A DNA stretch of 7,712 bases from Nitrogeniibacter sp050293885. GTDB taxonomy: Bacteria > Pseudomonadota > Gammaproteobacteria > Burkholderiales > Rhodocyclaceae. Positions 1 to 4,877 of the stretch are shown piece after piece (positions within the stretch are counted from its first letter, which is position 1; the number at the start of each line of letters is the position of its first letter). The notes under the pieces are model-generated. The model worked only from the letters and a program-made list of their open reading frames with translations, ran no database searches and had not been told where the DNA came from. The stretch covers positions 1-7,712 of the forward strand of contig JBNKNO010000088.1 in NCBI GenBank assembly GCA_050293885.1, written 5' to 3'. A program made the position numbers and the translations under genes.

Positions 1-93
1 GAGATCTTCACCACACTCATGGGCGACCAAGTCGAGCCCCGCAGACAATTCATTGAAAACAATGCCTTGTATGCACGAAATATTGATGTGTGA
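1..93 (+). CDS. gyrB: DNA gyrase subunit B, C-terminal end (partial)
   Basis: Frame 1 is open from the window edge to TGA at 91-93 and gives 30 residues, beginning EIFTTLMGDQVEPRR and ending NALYARNIDV. This is the invariant C-terminus of GyrB: FTTLMGD-VEPRR-FIE-NAL closes the TOPRIM/tail region in proteobacterial GyrB, and the E. coli protein ends in a very similar way. GyrB is the ATPase subunit of the type II topoisomerase that introduces negative supercoils. The gene starts outside the window. In many proteobacteria gyrB follows dnaA-dnaN near the replication origin, so the window may lie close to oriC, but none of those genes is visible here. A terminator follows 72 bp after the stop. 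The gene is intact up to its stop, so the accessory island beside it did not damage it. Confidence 0.93.
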   Translation, partial: EIFTTLMGDQVEPRRQFIENNALYARNIDV

Positions 94-164
94 TTTTTGT
101 CGGATGCCACAGAAAGTGAAAACTGTGCCGAGTTGGTGAAAAACTGGTGACACAGATACTGAAG

Positions 165-187
165 AAAGCTCCGGAAGGGGCTTTTTT
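165..187 (+). terminator. Rho-independent terminator of gyrB
   Basis: AAAGCTCC (165-172) pairs with GGGGCTTT (177-184) through eight base pairs, one of them a T-G wobble. The loop is GGAA (a GNRA tetraloop), and a run of six T follows (182-187). It lies 72 bp after the gyrB stop on the same strand, which is the expected place for the end of the gyrB transcript. Confidence 0.85.
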
Positions 188-401
188 CATGGAGGTGTCT
201 GGCGAGAACGTCAGAATTTTGAAACGGTCAGTCAAGATTGCAACCGAGCAAAGTATGTCCGCGGAAGACTTCACGCGGCGCTCGAGCAACCGACAGATTC
301 GACCGGAATCGGTACACAGTCACGGCACCCCCCGACATTCGGTAGCACTCCATCCTTGCTCAAGCGTCGATGATTAGTCGCCTGACTGAATCACTTCTGC
401 T
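188..401. other. Stretch between gyrB terminator and IS remnant, no gene recognised
   Basis: No convincing gene is visible. A 76-codon plus-strand frame runs through here (147-377), but it starts inside the gyrB terminator and its product has no recognisable composition or motif. A short inverted repeat, GATTC-GACCG-GAATC, is at 296-310. This is probably the scar of the deletion that removed the front of the IS element and the rest of the hsd operon, or non-coding debris from another element. The sequence does not show which. Confidence 0.5.
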
Positions 402-522
402 AAGGCATGGCCTTCTTTGTGCAAGATGGAAGTTACCGGCCGTCTGGGCGGTATCAGTCCCGAGGCGTTTGAACAAGCCTCAATTGGAAGCTGAAAAGTG
501 TCGTGATTCCCGGGGCAGTCCA
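402..522 (+). mobile_element. IS3-family insertion sequence, 3' end remnant
   Basis: A plus-strand frame ending in TGA at 492-494 encodes GRLGGISPEAFEQASIGS. This matches the usual end of IS3-family OrfB transposases (…RRHS-LGG-SP-EFE…), the last part of the DDE integrase domain. Twenty-eight bases after the stop comes CCCGGGGCAGTCCA, ending at 522. Both the distance and the CA end fit an IS3 right terminal inverted repeat. The frame has a stop at 387-389, and upstream of about 402 no transposase similarity is seen, so the catalytic DDE residues and OrfA are gone. The base after the element is inside codon 29 or so of an hsdM reading frame on the other strand, so the element landed in hsdM. 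No second terminal repeat is visible, so only one end survived. The family call rests on a short motif and could be refined by an ISfinder search. Confidence 0.6.
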
Positions 523-608
523 CCTTGCCTTGAGGTCGGAGTTGGCGCGCAGTTTGTCGGCGGCAGCCCACAGGTCGCGCTCCAGTTTTTGAGTTGTTCT
601 CGGTTCAT
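523..608 (-). pseudogene. hsdM: hsdM N-terminal remnant (type I RM DNA methylase), frameshifted and truncated
   Basis: Read on the minus strand from ATG at 608, the sequence gives MNREQLKN. After a one-base frame correction near 585 it continues LERDLWAAADKLRANSDLKA. This is the highly conserved N-terminus of the type I restriction-modification methylase subunit HsdM (MNR-QLK-LE-DLWAAADKLRANSDLK-SEY), whose helical domain precedes the N6-adenine methyltransferase domain. Two lesions are visible. One C is missing where AAC CTG is expected, so the gene reads AAC TGG. The gene also stops at about residue 28, where the IS3 end begins. Everything else, including the NPPF/Y catalytic domain and any hsdS or hsdR, is absent. 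The ATG lies 21 bp after the AbiEii stop on the same strand, so hsdM was probably co-transcribed with the toxin-antitoxin pair. No strong ribosome binding site is seen. Confidence 0.75.
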
Positions 609-629
609 TCGGTGTGTTGTTTGTTCGGT

Positions 630-1505
630 TCAGGCCGTGAGGCCGGTGGTGAATTGTTCCAGAAGGCGCGATGCATATGCCAGGGCATCGGCCCGGCCTT
701 TCATCGCACGGGACATGTCTTCGACGAGCCGGTCGCGCAGCTCGCCATGCAGCACGGGCTCAAGGCCCGTGATGGTTGCGGTCGAGGCCGTCGTGGCCAC
801 GTCGTTGCCAATCAGCCATGCGCCGGCGAGCTCCGGGTCATATTCGACGGCTTCCAAAGCTGCCAGGGCGCGGGCGTCCTCATAGATTCGATTGTGATTA
901 CCGGCTTCGTGATAGCTGCGCAACAGCGTGTTGAGATCGATGGCATCCTTGGTGTTGTCTTGCCTTCGATCCGCCCAGGCGAAGAGTTTCAGGATCGCAA
1001 TGCCGGGAAGTGATGCCACCGCGATGGCAGTGCCCGGACTGATCTCCACGTTGACCGCTGCCGAGAACGCATCACTGAAACCGGCGACATTCATCATGAT
1101 CGCCATATCGGGCGGCCATGTGATCGTGTTTTCGCTCGCCTCGATGCCACCGAACGGAATCAGATCGACCTTGTACGAATGCTCCTGTCCTGGCGCGCGA
1201 TAGTACAAACGGTGAACGACGTGTTCTGAGGCATTGAACTCCGGGTTCTCAAGCAACCGTGCCTTGATTGCGTCGAATTGCGCCCAGTGGTCGAGTGCAA
1301 AAGCAAAATCCACATCGGTTGTGGCTCGTCCCGCGCTCAGACCGTGAATATGTTCGAGCAGGATGATTCGCGCGACAGCGCCCACGATGAAGACCGGGCG
1401 CTTGAGTTTTGTAGCCGCCTGTTGGATGGCGTTGATGACGGCGAGCGTTAATGGGTCAAGCGGACGATCAGGTTTCAGCGCCAGTGGGCGTGAGATATTG
1501 GTCAT
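630..1505 (-). CDS. AbiEii-type nucleotidyltransferase toxin of a type IV TA system
   Basis: This 291-residue protein belongs to the nucleotidyl transferase AbiEii/AbiGii toxin family (DNA polymerase beta superfamily fold). Motif I region: FIVGAVAR at 39-46, then RATTDVDFAFAL at 60-71, giving the catalytic pair D64 and D66. A third acidic residue, D114, sits in YKVDLIPF. Downstream is the family signature LPGIAILKLFAWADRR (166-181) with K173, W177 and R180, then KDAIDL at 186-191. Relatives use NTP to modify a target; characterised homologues transfer nucleotides to tRNA 3' ends and block growth. The canonical G[GS] loop is replaced by GA. As I recall the subfamily, GATARD is common where this protein has GAVARI. 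The ATG lies inside the antitoxin gene (38-bp overlap) with only a weak ribosome binding site, implying translational coupling. The frame is full length with no lesion, so the toxin could be active. Confidence 0.85.
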   Translation of the reverse strand: MTNISRPLALKPDRPLDPLTLAVINAIQQAATKLKRPVFIVGAVARIILLEHIHGLSAGRATTDVDFAFALDHWAQFDAIKARLLENPEFNASEHVVHRLYYRAPGQEHSYKVDLIPFGGIEASENTITWPPDMAIMMNVAGFSDAFSAAVNVEISPGTAIAVASLPGIAILKLFAWADRRQDNTKDAIDLNTLLRSYHEAGNHNRIYEDARALAALEAVEYDPELAGAWLIGNDVATTASTATITGLEPVLHGELRDRLVEDMSRAMKGRADALAYASRLLEQFTTGLTA

Positions 1506-2547
1506 GGATCAGCTTTGCGGCTTCAAGGTTGCGGGGGTCGAGCGTGGCGATCAAGTCGGCGTAGGCCAGTAGGGGCGGTACGGTTGCCGTCATCGGCTGT
1601 TCGTCGTCGAAGTCCCAGAAGGCGTCGAGTATTTCGATATCGCCGTCCGGGGCCGGACGCAGCCGGTGTTCTGCGACGAGTCTTGTCAGATTGCGCTTGC
1701 CGTTCTCCTTGTGCAGATAGAGGGTGACAGTCTCCGGGCGAAGATACCCGGTCAGCTTCGCGGCGGCGACTTCGGCACCCCATTGGGCACCGTATTGTGT
1801 GAGATCCACCGTCTGCCACCAGTCGGGCTCTGGCGCGTTGAAACGACGTGCATTCAGTTTCGGACGCAGTCTGAGCGGATAGGTGGTGACCCACTCATCG
1901 ACGAGTTTCTTGCGCTCGAGCATGATTCGGTCACCTTTGCGCTGACCGCCAGCGGTGATGCCTCTGGCGGCAAGATCGTTGAAAACCATACCAATGGTGC
2001 CCAGCGCGACGCCTGCCACCCGTGCAATGTCCCGATAGGGTGCATTGAGCATGTCAGGCTGGCAAAGCAACGCGAAGATGACCCGCAAATGGGTCGCCGT
2101 GCCTGCGCGTCTTTCTTCTTGACCGGCCAGCAGTAAGTTTTCCCCTTTGGCAGGGCGCTGCCCTTTCACCAGCACATACAGGCCGGGAGCACGCAAGTAA
2201 GCGTTTCCAGCCGCGTCGATGAACTGGAGATCGAGTTCGCGGCATTTTTCAGCGGCTTCTGCGGTCATGCGCGGGGCGACAAGCAGTGGCGGCAGGGGGG
2301 TGTCTAAGTGATGGGCGAATCGATTTCTGATTTCTCCCAGTGCTGCGAATCGATCAACTCGTTTGATTTCAGCGGCGTAAGGGTATCGCTGACCGTTCGC
2401 TTCGATCTCGATGAGGGCGTCCGCCCGGATACCTTCCTCATTGGGTTGTTCTATCGCGGTCACCGTGCCGCGAAGACCCGCATGCCGCTCCATGGCTTTC
2501 AAGGCAGCGTCCAGGATCCGGAGTTCTTTTTCGTCAGCCTGCTTCAT
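1468..2547 (-). CDS. AbiEi-family antitoxin / transcriptional regulator of a type IV TA system
   Basis: This 359-residue protein matches the AbiEi antitoxin family of type IV TA systems (the AbiEi_2-like group). Layout: an N-terminal helix and alpha/beta region (1-135) with RADALIEIE (41-49), YAAEIKR (57-63) and LDLQFIDAAGNAYLRAPG (105-122); a winged-helix DNA-binding domain (about 153-205) with LRVIFALLC and a probable recognition helix near VALGTIGMVFNDLAARG; and a C-terminal domain (220-350) with PDWWQTVDLTQYGAQWGAE and ADLIATLDPRNLEAAKLI. The D43…E60-x-K62 spacing resembles a PD-(D/E)XK nuclease core. Whether it is catalytic is unknown. AbiEi proteins neutralise the toxin without stable contact and repress their own operon through the winged helix. 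The gene is first in the operon and overlaps the toxin by 38 bp. The ATG at 2547 has no clear Shine-Dalgarno (upstream reads TTTTTATTGAACA), so translation may be weak or leader-short. It is intact. Confidence 0.85.
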   Translation of the reverse strand: MKQADEKELRILDAALKAMERHAGLRGTVTAIEQPNEEGIRADALIEIEANGQRYPYAAEIKRVDRFAALGEIRNRFAHHLDTPLPPLLVAPRMTAEAAEKCRELDLQFIDAAGNAYLRAPGLYVLVKGQRPAKGENLLLAGQEERRAGTATHLRVIFALLCQPDMLNAPYRDIARVAGVALGTIGMVFNDLAARGITAGGQRKGDRIMLERKKLVDEWVTTYPLRLRPKLNARRFNAPEPDWWQTVDLTQYGAQWGAEVAAAKLTGYLRPETVTLYLHKENGKRNLTRLVAEHRLRPAPDGDIEILDAFWDFDDEQPMTATVPPLLAYADLIATLDPRNLEAAKLIHDQYLTPTGAET

Positions 2548-2650
2548 TGTTCAATAAAAACTTTTGTTCGCGTGACGTGAACAATAATTCGATATGAACG
2601 TGAAAATCAACTGTTCGTTCATTTCTATGTTCTGTTCACGCCACGTGAAA
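2546..2650 (-). promoter_or_regulatory. Operator array in the AbiE operon promoter region
   Basis: The AT-rich region just upstream of the antitoxin ATG carries two related 17-bp inverted repeats: GTTCGCGTGACGTGAAC (2566-2582; 7 of 8 pairs match) and GTTCACGCCACGTGAAA (2634-2650; TTCACG-CCA-CGTGAA perfect arms). They agree at 13 of 17 positions. The heptamer ACGTGAA occurs three times, at 2575, 2598 and 2643, that is 23 and 45 bp apart, close to two and four helical turns. A perfect 8-bp inverted repeat ATTGTTCA (2546-2553)/TGAACAAT (2578-2585) brackets the start-proximal site, and GAACG (2596-2600)/CGTTC (2616-2620) forms another pair. Other AbiEi antitoxins bind inverted repeats ahead of their own operon, so these are the likely sites of autorepression. 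I could not assign -10 and -35 boxes with confidence. Confidence 0.65.
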
Positions 2651-2769
2651 AACGTAAAACTCGAACAACCTACCGACCGGTCGCTCTGCAAACTGAAGCT
2701 CATTCGAAGAAGCGACGCAGCCGGAGCCAGTCGCCGCCCACGAGACGAAGACGGAGGGCGGAGCGTTGG
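2651..2769. other. Non-coding gap between AbiE operator region and integrase remnant
   Basis: No gene is supported. A plus-strand frame (2594-2869) covers it but runs antisense through the operator and the integrase remnant and has no recognisable product. The position between an integrase C-terminus and the first cargo gene is where trailing non-coding sequence of an integrated element would lie. No clear attachment-site repeat to the gyrB side was found by eye. Confidence 0.4.
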
Positions 2770-2933
2770 TCAGATCTCGATCTGCTCTGAAATCGCCAAC
2801 GTGTCATCTACTTCAATACCGAGGTATCTCACCGTGCTATCCAATTTCGCGTGCCCAAGCAGCAGTTGAATGGCCCTCAGTTATTTGTCCGCGAGTAGAT
2901 CAGCGCCGCCTCCGTTTGGCATATGGCGTGCGC
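2770..2933 (-). pseudogene. Tyrosine recombinase (phage-type integrase) C-terminal remnant, frameshifted
   Basis: On the minus strand the sequence reads AHAICQTEAALIYSRTNN and then, after a +1 frame correction near 2880, LRAIQLLLGHAKLDSTVRYL, GIEVDDTLAISEQIEI and TGA (2772-2770). This is the catalytic C-terminus of small tyrosine recombinases (usual form GTH-MRRTKA-LIYRRT-NLRAVQLLLGH-KLESTVRYLGIEVDDAL). The conserved LGH histidine and the active-site tyrosine nine residues later (TVRY) are present. The HxxR box is HAIC, so the second catalytic arginine is lost. One C is missing where AAC CTG is expected. Only about 54 codons remain, starting directly after the TAG of the cytochrome b5 gene; the N-terminal and core-binding domains and the first catalytic arginine are gone. 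It cannot be functional. It marks the right edge of the integrated element that brought in the AbiE genes. Confidence 0.82.
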
Positions 2934-3290
2934 CTACTCCCTCACCCGCCCAATCCGATATTCCGTCAGTAGCTGATCGGCGCCCGGTGAGTGTGGTCGG
3001 CCTTTGGTTTTGGTGTTGTAGGCTTCGGTGGCGTCGTGGCCGCACCAGGGCAGGATGATGGCGGGGCGTGTGGGGTGGTTGGGGAGGTAGGTGGAGAGGT
3101 CGTACACCTGGCCGCGGATGGCCATCCAGCAATCGGTTTCGGTGGCGTGTCGGGCCACCTCGGCGAGGGTGTAGGTGGGTTCGGCCGGCGGGGTGTCGGC
3201 TTCGGTGGGGGCGCTGCCATTGGCGGCCCATACGCCGAGGATGAAGAGCCAGAAGAGGCCGGTGCCGGCGAAAAAGATTTTGCGCATCAT
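2934..3290 (-). CDS. Membrane-anchored cytochrome b5-like heme-binding protein
   Basis: This 118-residue protein starts MMRKIFFAGTGLFWLFILGV, a positively charged tip and one hydrophobic segment (about 5-22) acting as signal anchor or signal peptide. A Pro/Thr-rich linker follows (24-38), then a cytochrome b5 fold: YTLAEVARH (40-48), DCWMAIRGQVYDLSTYLPNHP (53-73), and a second half ending YRIG (111-114). The probable heme ligands are H72 in NHP (normally HPGG, here HPTR) and H100 in GRPHS. The heme domain is probably on the periplasmic face. The ATG at 3290 overlaps the reductase stop as ATGA, giving tight translational coupling; an upstream extension to 3386 would lie inside the reductase gene and is not credible. 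Likely role: one-electron carrier receiving electrons from the reductase. Its TAG stop abuts the integrase remnant, so the downstream neighbour was changed by the island. The substrate is unknown. Confidence 0.85.
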   Translation of the reverse strand: MMRKIFFAGTGLFWLFILGVWAANGSAPTEADTPPAEPTYTLAEVARHATETDCWMAIRGQVYDLSTYLPNHPTRPAIILPWCGHDATEAYNTKTKGRPHSPGADQLLTEYRIGRVRE

Positions 3291-4540
3291 CGGAAGTCGA
3301 ATCGTTCGAAATGGATGTGTTCGGGCGCGACCCCCCGTTCGCGCAGCTGCGCGATGGCGGCATCGACCAGCCCGGGTGGGCCGCACAGGGTGCAGTCGAG
3401 GCCGACCAGCGCGGCGGCTTGGGGGAGGATGGCGGGCAGGTCGGGCAGTGCGTTGCCGGTGCGGTAGCTTGTCACCGTCACCAGCGGGGTGCGATCGGCC
3501 ACGGTGTTGAGTTCATCGAGAAAGCAGGCGTCGTGCTCGTCGCGATAGAGGTAGATGAGTCGCACCGCGGCGGCGGGCGCGCCGGCGCGCAGCAAGGCCA
3601 CGAAGGGGGCGATGCCGATGCCGCCGGCGATCCACAGCGCGGGTTTGCCGGCGCTTGCACTGCCGAAATCGCCAAAGCCGCCTTGCACGCGGGCAGCGAC
3701 GCCGGCTTCCATCGACTGGATGTTGCGGGTGCAGTCGCCGAGTGCCTTGATGCCGAGGCGCAGGCTGCCGTCCGGCGCGATGGCGGTGAGGGTGAAGGGG
3801 TGGTACTCGCCACAGCCGTGGAAGTGCGGCCCGCGGAAGAAGGCGACCAGTACGAACTGCCCGGGCGCGGCGACGATGCCTTTTGCCATGGGGCGCAAGC
3901 TGACTTCGACGGCGGATTCGGCGGCATGATCAACCTGCGTGACCACGTAGGGTAGCGCGGCGAGGCCGTAGTCGGCGCGCAGGACGCGCCACACCATGAG
4001 GCCGACGGCGAGCAACGGCACCCACAGCAGCCACAAATCGAGCCCCAGCATGACCAGGTGCAGCAGCGCAAACACCACCGATGCGGCGAGCAGCCCGTGC
4101 AGGCCACGCCAACGGGCGTAGGGCATGCGCGGCGAGAGCGCGACCCACAGGCCGGCCATCATGCACACCAACGACGCCCAGCCGAGCCAGCCGGCCCACC
4201 GCTGTTGCAGCGGCGACAGGCTGGCCCATGCCAGCACGGGGGACTCGGGCAGCCACGCCATGGCGAGCGCCGCGGGGTGCAGCAGCAAGACGAGATAGGC
4301 GGCCACGCCGAGGTGATGATGCCAGTCGTACATGCGCGTCAGCCCGCCCAACTGACGCGCCAGCCGCGGTTCGCGCAGCATGCACAGCAGGCTCGCGAAC
4401 AGCAGCCCACAGCCCGTCCAGCCGATGACGATGGCGAACGCGCGCCAGCCGTCAAGCGCCGCGGGCCAGGCCCACCACACGGGCAGGCCAAGCAGCAGCG
4501 CAGTCAGCAGCGGGAGCGAGAGGCGTTGCGGGCCGGACAT
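3287..4540 (-). CDS. Ferric reductase/NOX-like transmembrane flavocytochrome (FAD/NAD(P)H reductase)
   Basis: This 417-residue protein has an N-terminal ferric-reductase-like membrane domain (about 7-190, roughly six hydrophobic segments). Two histidine pairs are each 13 residues apart, H75/H88 and H148/H161, the pattern for two stacked b-type hemes. Then comes an FAD-binding ferredoxin-reductase domain (about 198-295) with the FAD motif HPFTL (247-251), and an NAD(P)-binding domain with GGIGIAP (306-312), RLIYLYRDEHDACFLDEL (327-344) and CGPPG (386-390). The end FERFDFR is typical. It should move electrons from cytoplasmic NAD(P)H through FAD and hemes to the outer face of the inner membrane. 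The start at 4540 was chosen because TGAGG sits 8 bases upstream and the longer frame (to 4585) would overlap the preceding gene; the chosen start lies 8 bp after that gene's stop. The natural acceptor is unknown; the adjacent cytochrome b5 is the obvious candidate. Confidence 0.88.
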   Translation of the reverse strand: MSGPQRLSLPLLTALLLGLPVWWAWPAALDGWRAFAIVIGWTGCGLLFASLLCMLREPRLARQLGGLTRMYDWHHHLGVAAYLVLLLHPAALAMAWLPESPVLAWASLSPLQQRWAGWLGWASLVCMMAGLWVALSPRMPYARWRGLHGLLAASVVFALLHLVMLGLDLWLLWVPLLAVGLMVWRVLRADYGLAALPYVVTQVDHAAESAVEVSLRPMAKGIVAAPGQFVLVAFFRGPHFHGCGEYHPFTLTAIAPDGSLRLGIKALGDCTRNIQSMEAGVAARVQGGFGDFGSASAGKPALWIAGGIGIAPFVALLRAGAPAAAVRLIYLYRDEHDACFLDELNTVADRTPLVTVTSYRTGNALPDLPAILPQAAALVGLDCTLCGPPGLVDAAIAQLRERGVAPEHIHFERFDFR

Positions 4541-4548
4541 GAAAGGCC

Positions 4549-4854
4549 TCAGGGTTTTGCCGGGTCCGTGCGCAGGTGGGCGCAAAAATCGCGCCGCGCC
4601 TGCGGCAGTCGCAAGCCGAGCTCGGCCGCGCGTGCGGCCATCAGCTGATGATGCTCACGCTGGTAGGCGAGGCATACGTCAAGCGTCTCGAAGCCACGGA
4701 TCGTGGCCTGGTGTTCGATGCGCTCCTCCGGGCTCATCAATTGCCAGCCCGAGGTATTGCCTTCACTGGCGCGCCACGGGCCGCGCGCATGACAGGCGCC
4801 CGCGAGCATCACCCCGATCAATGCGAGTGCAACACGCTCCTGCGTCGATGCCAT
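4549..4854 (-). CDS. Small exported protein with three cysteines, first gene of the redox operon
   Basis: The 101-residue product starts MASTQERVALALIGVMLAGACHARG: a charged tip, a hydrophobic core (8-20), then C21. The residues before C21 (LAGAC) are only a weak lipobox, so it could be a lipoprotein or a signal-peptidase I substrate. The mature part contains MSPEERIEHQATIRGFET (40-57), C61 in DVCLAYQREHHQLMAARAAE, and C91 in DFCAHLR. The two mature cysteines and the HH pair (69-70) could hold a disulfide or bind metal or heme; this is conjecture. The EER-xxHQ…C-x-Y-xxEHH…C layout resembles short uncharacterised betaproteobacterial exported proteins. The ATG at 4854 has GGGAGA 7 bases upstream, better than the TTG at 4875 that would extend it. 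It shares an operon with the reductase (8 bp away). No function is assigned. Confidence 0.72.
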   Translation of the reverse strand: MASTQERVALALIGVMLAGACHARGPWRASEGNTSGWQLMSPEERIEHQATIRGFETLDVCLAYQREHHQLMAARAAELGLRLPQARRDFCAHLRTDPAKP

Positions 4855-4877
4855 GTGGGTCTCCCGTGACAGCAATA

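Noticed and set aside
147..377. 76-codon plus-strand open frame near the gyrB 3' end
   Set aside because: It begins before and runs through the gyrB terminator hairpin, and its product shows no domain, periodicity or recognisable motif.
374..571. 65-codon minus-strand frame ending ILHKEGHALAEVIQSGD
   Set aside because: It is antisense to the IS3 transposase end and overlaps the hsdM remnant in another frame. The tail looks protein-like but I recognise no family.
370..885. 171-codon plus-strand frame
   Set aside because: It crosses the IS remnant, the hsdM remnant and the toxin gene in antisense; cysteine/serine/arginine-rich shadow composition.
2594..2869. 91-codon plus-strand frame, possibly a small gene divergent from the AbiE operon
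   Set aside because: Its start lies in the operator array and its second half is the exact antisense of the integrase remnant; no family is recognised.
94..2933. CRISPR array, tRNA gene or direct attachment repeats bounding the island
   Set aside because: I looked for evenly spaced repeats, a cloverleaf, and matching att-type repeats on both sides of the island and found none by eye. The island edges are probably lost to deletion.
2881..3363. 160-codon minus-strand frame across the cytochrome b5 gene
   Set aside because: The His/Pro/Arg-rich product is a frame shadow of the cytochrome b5 gene and the integrase remnant.
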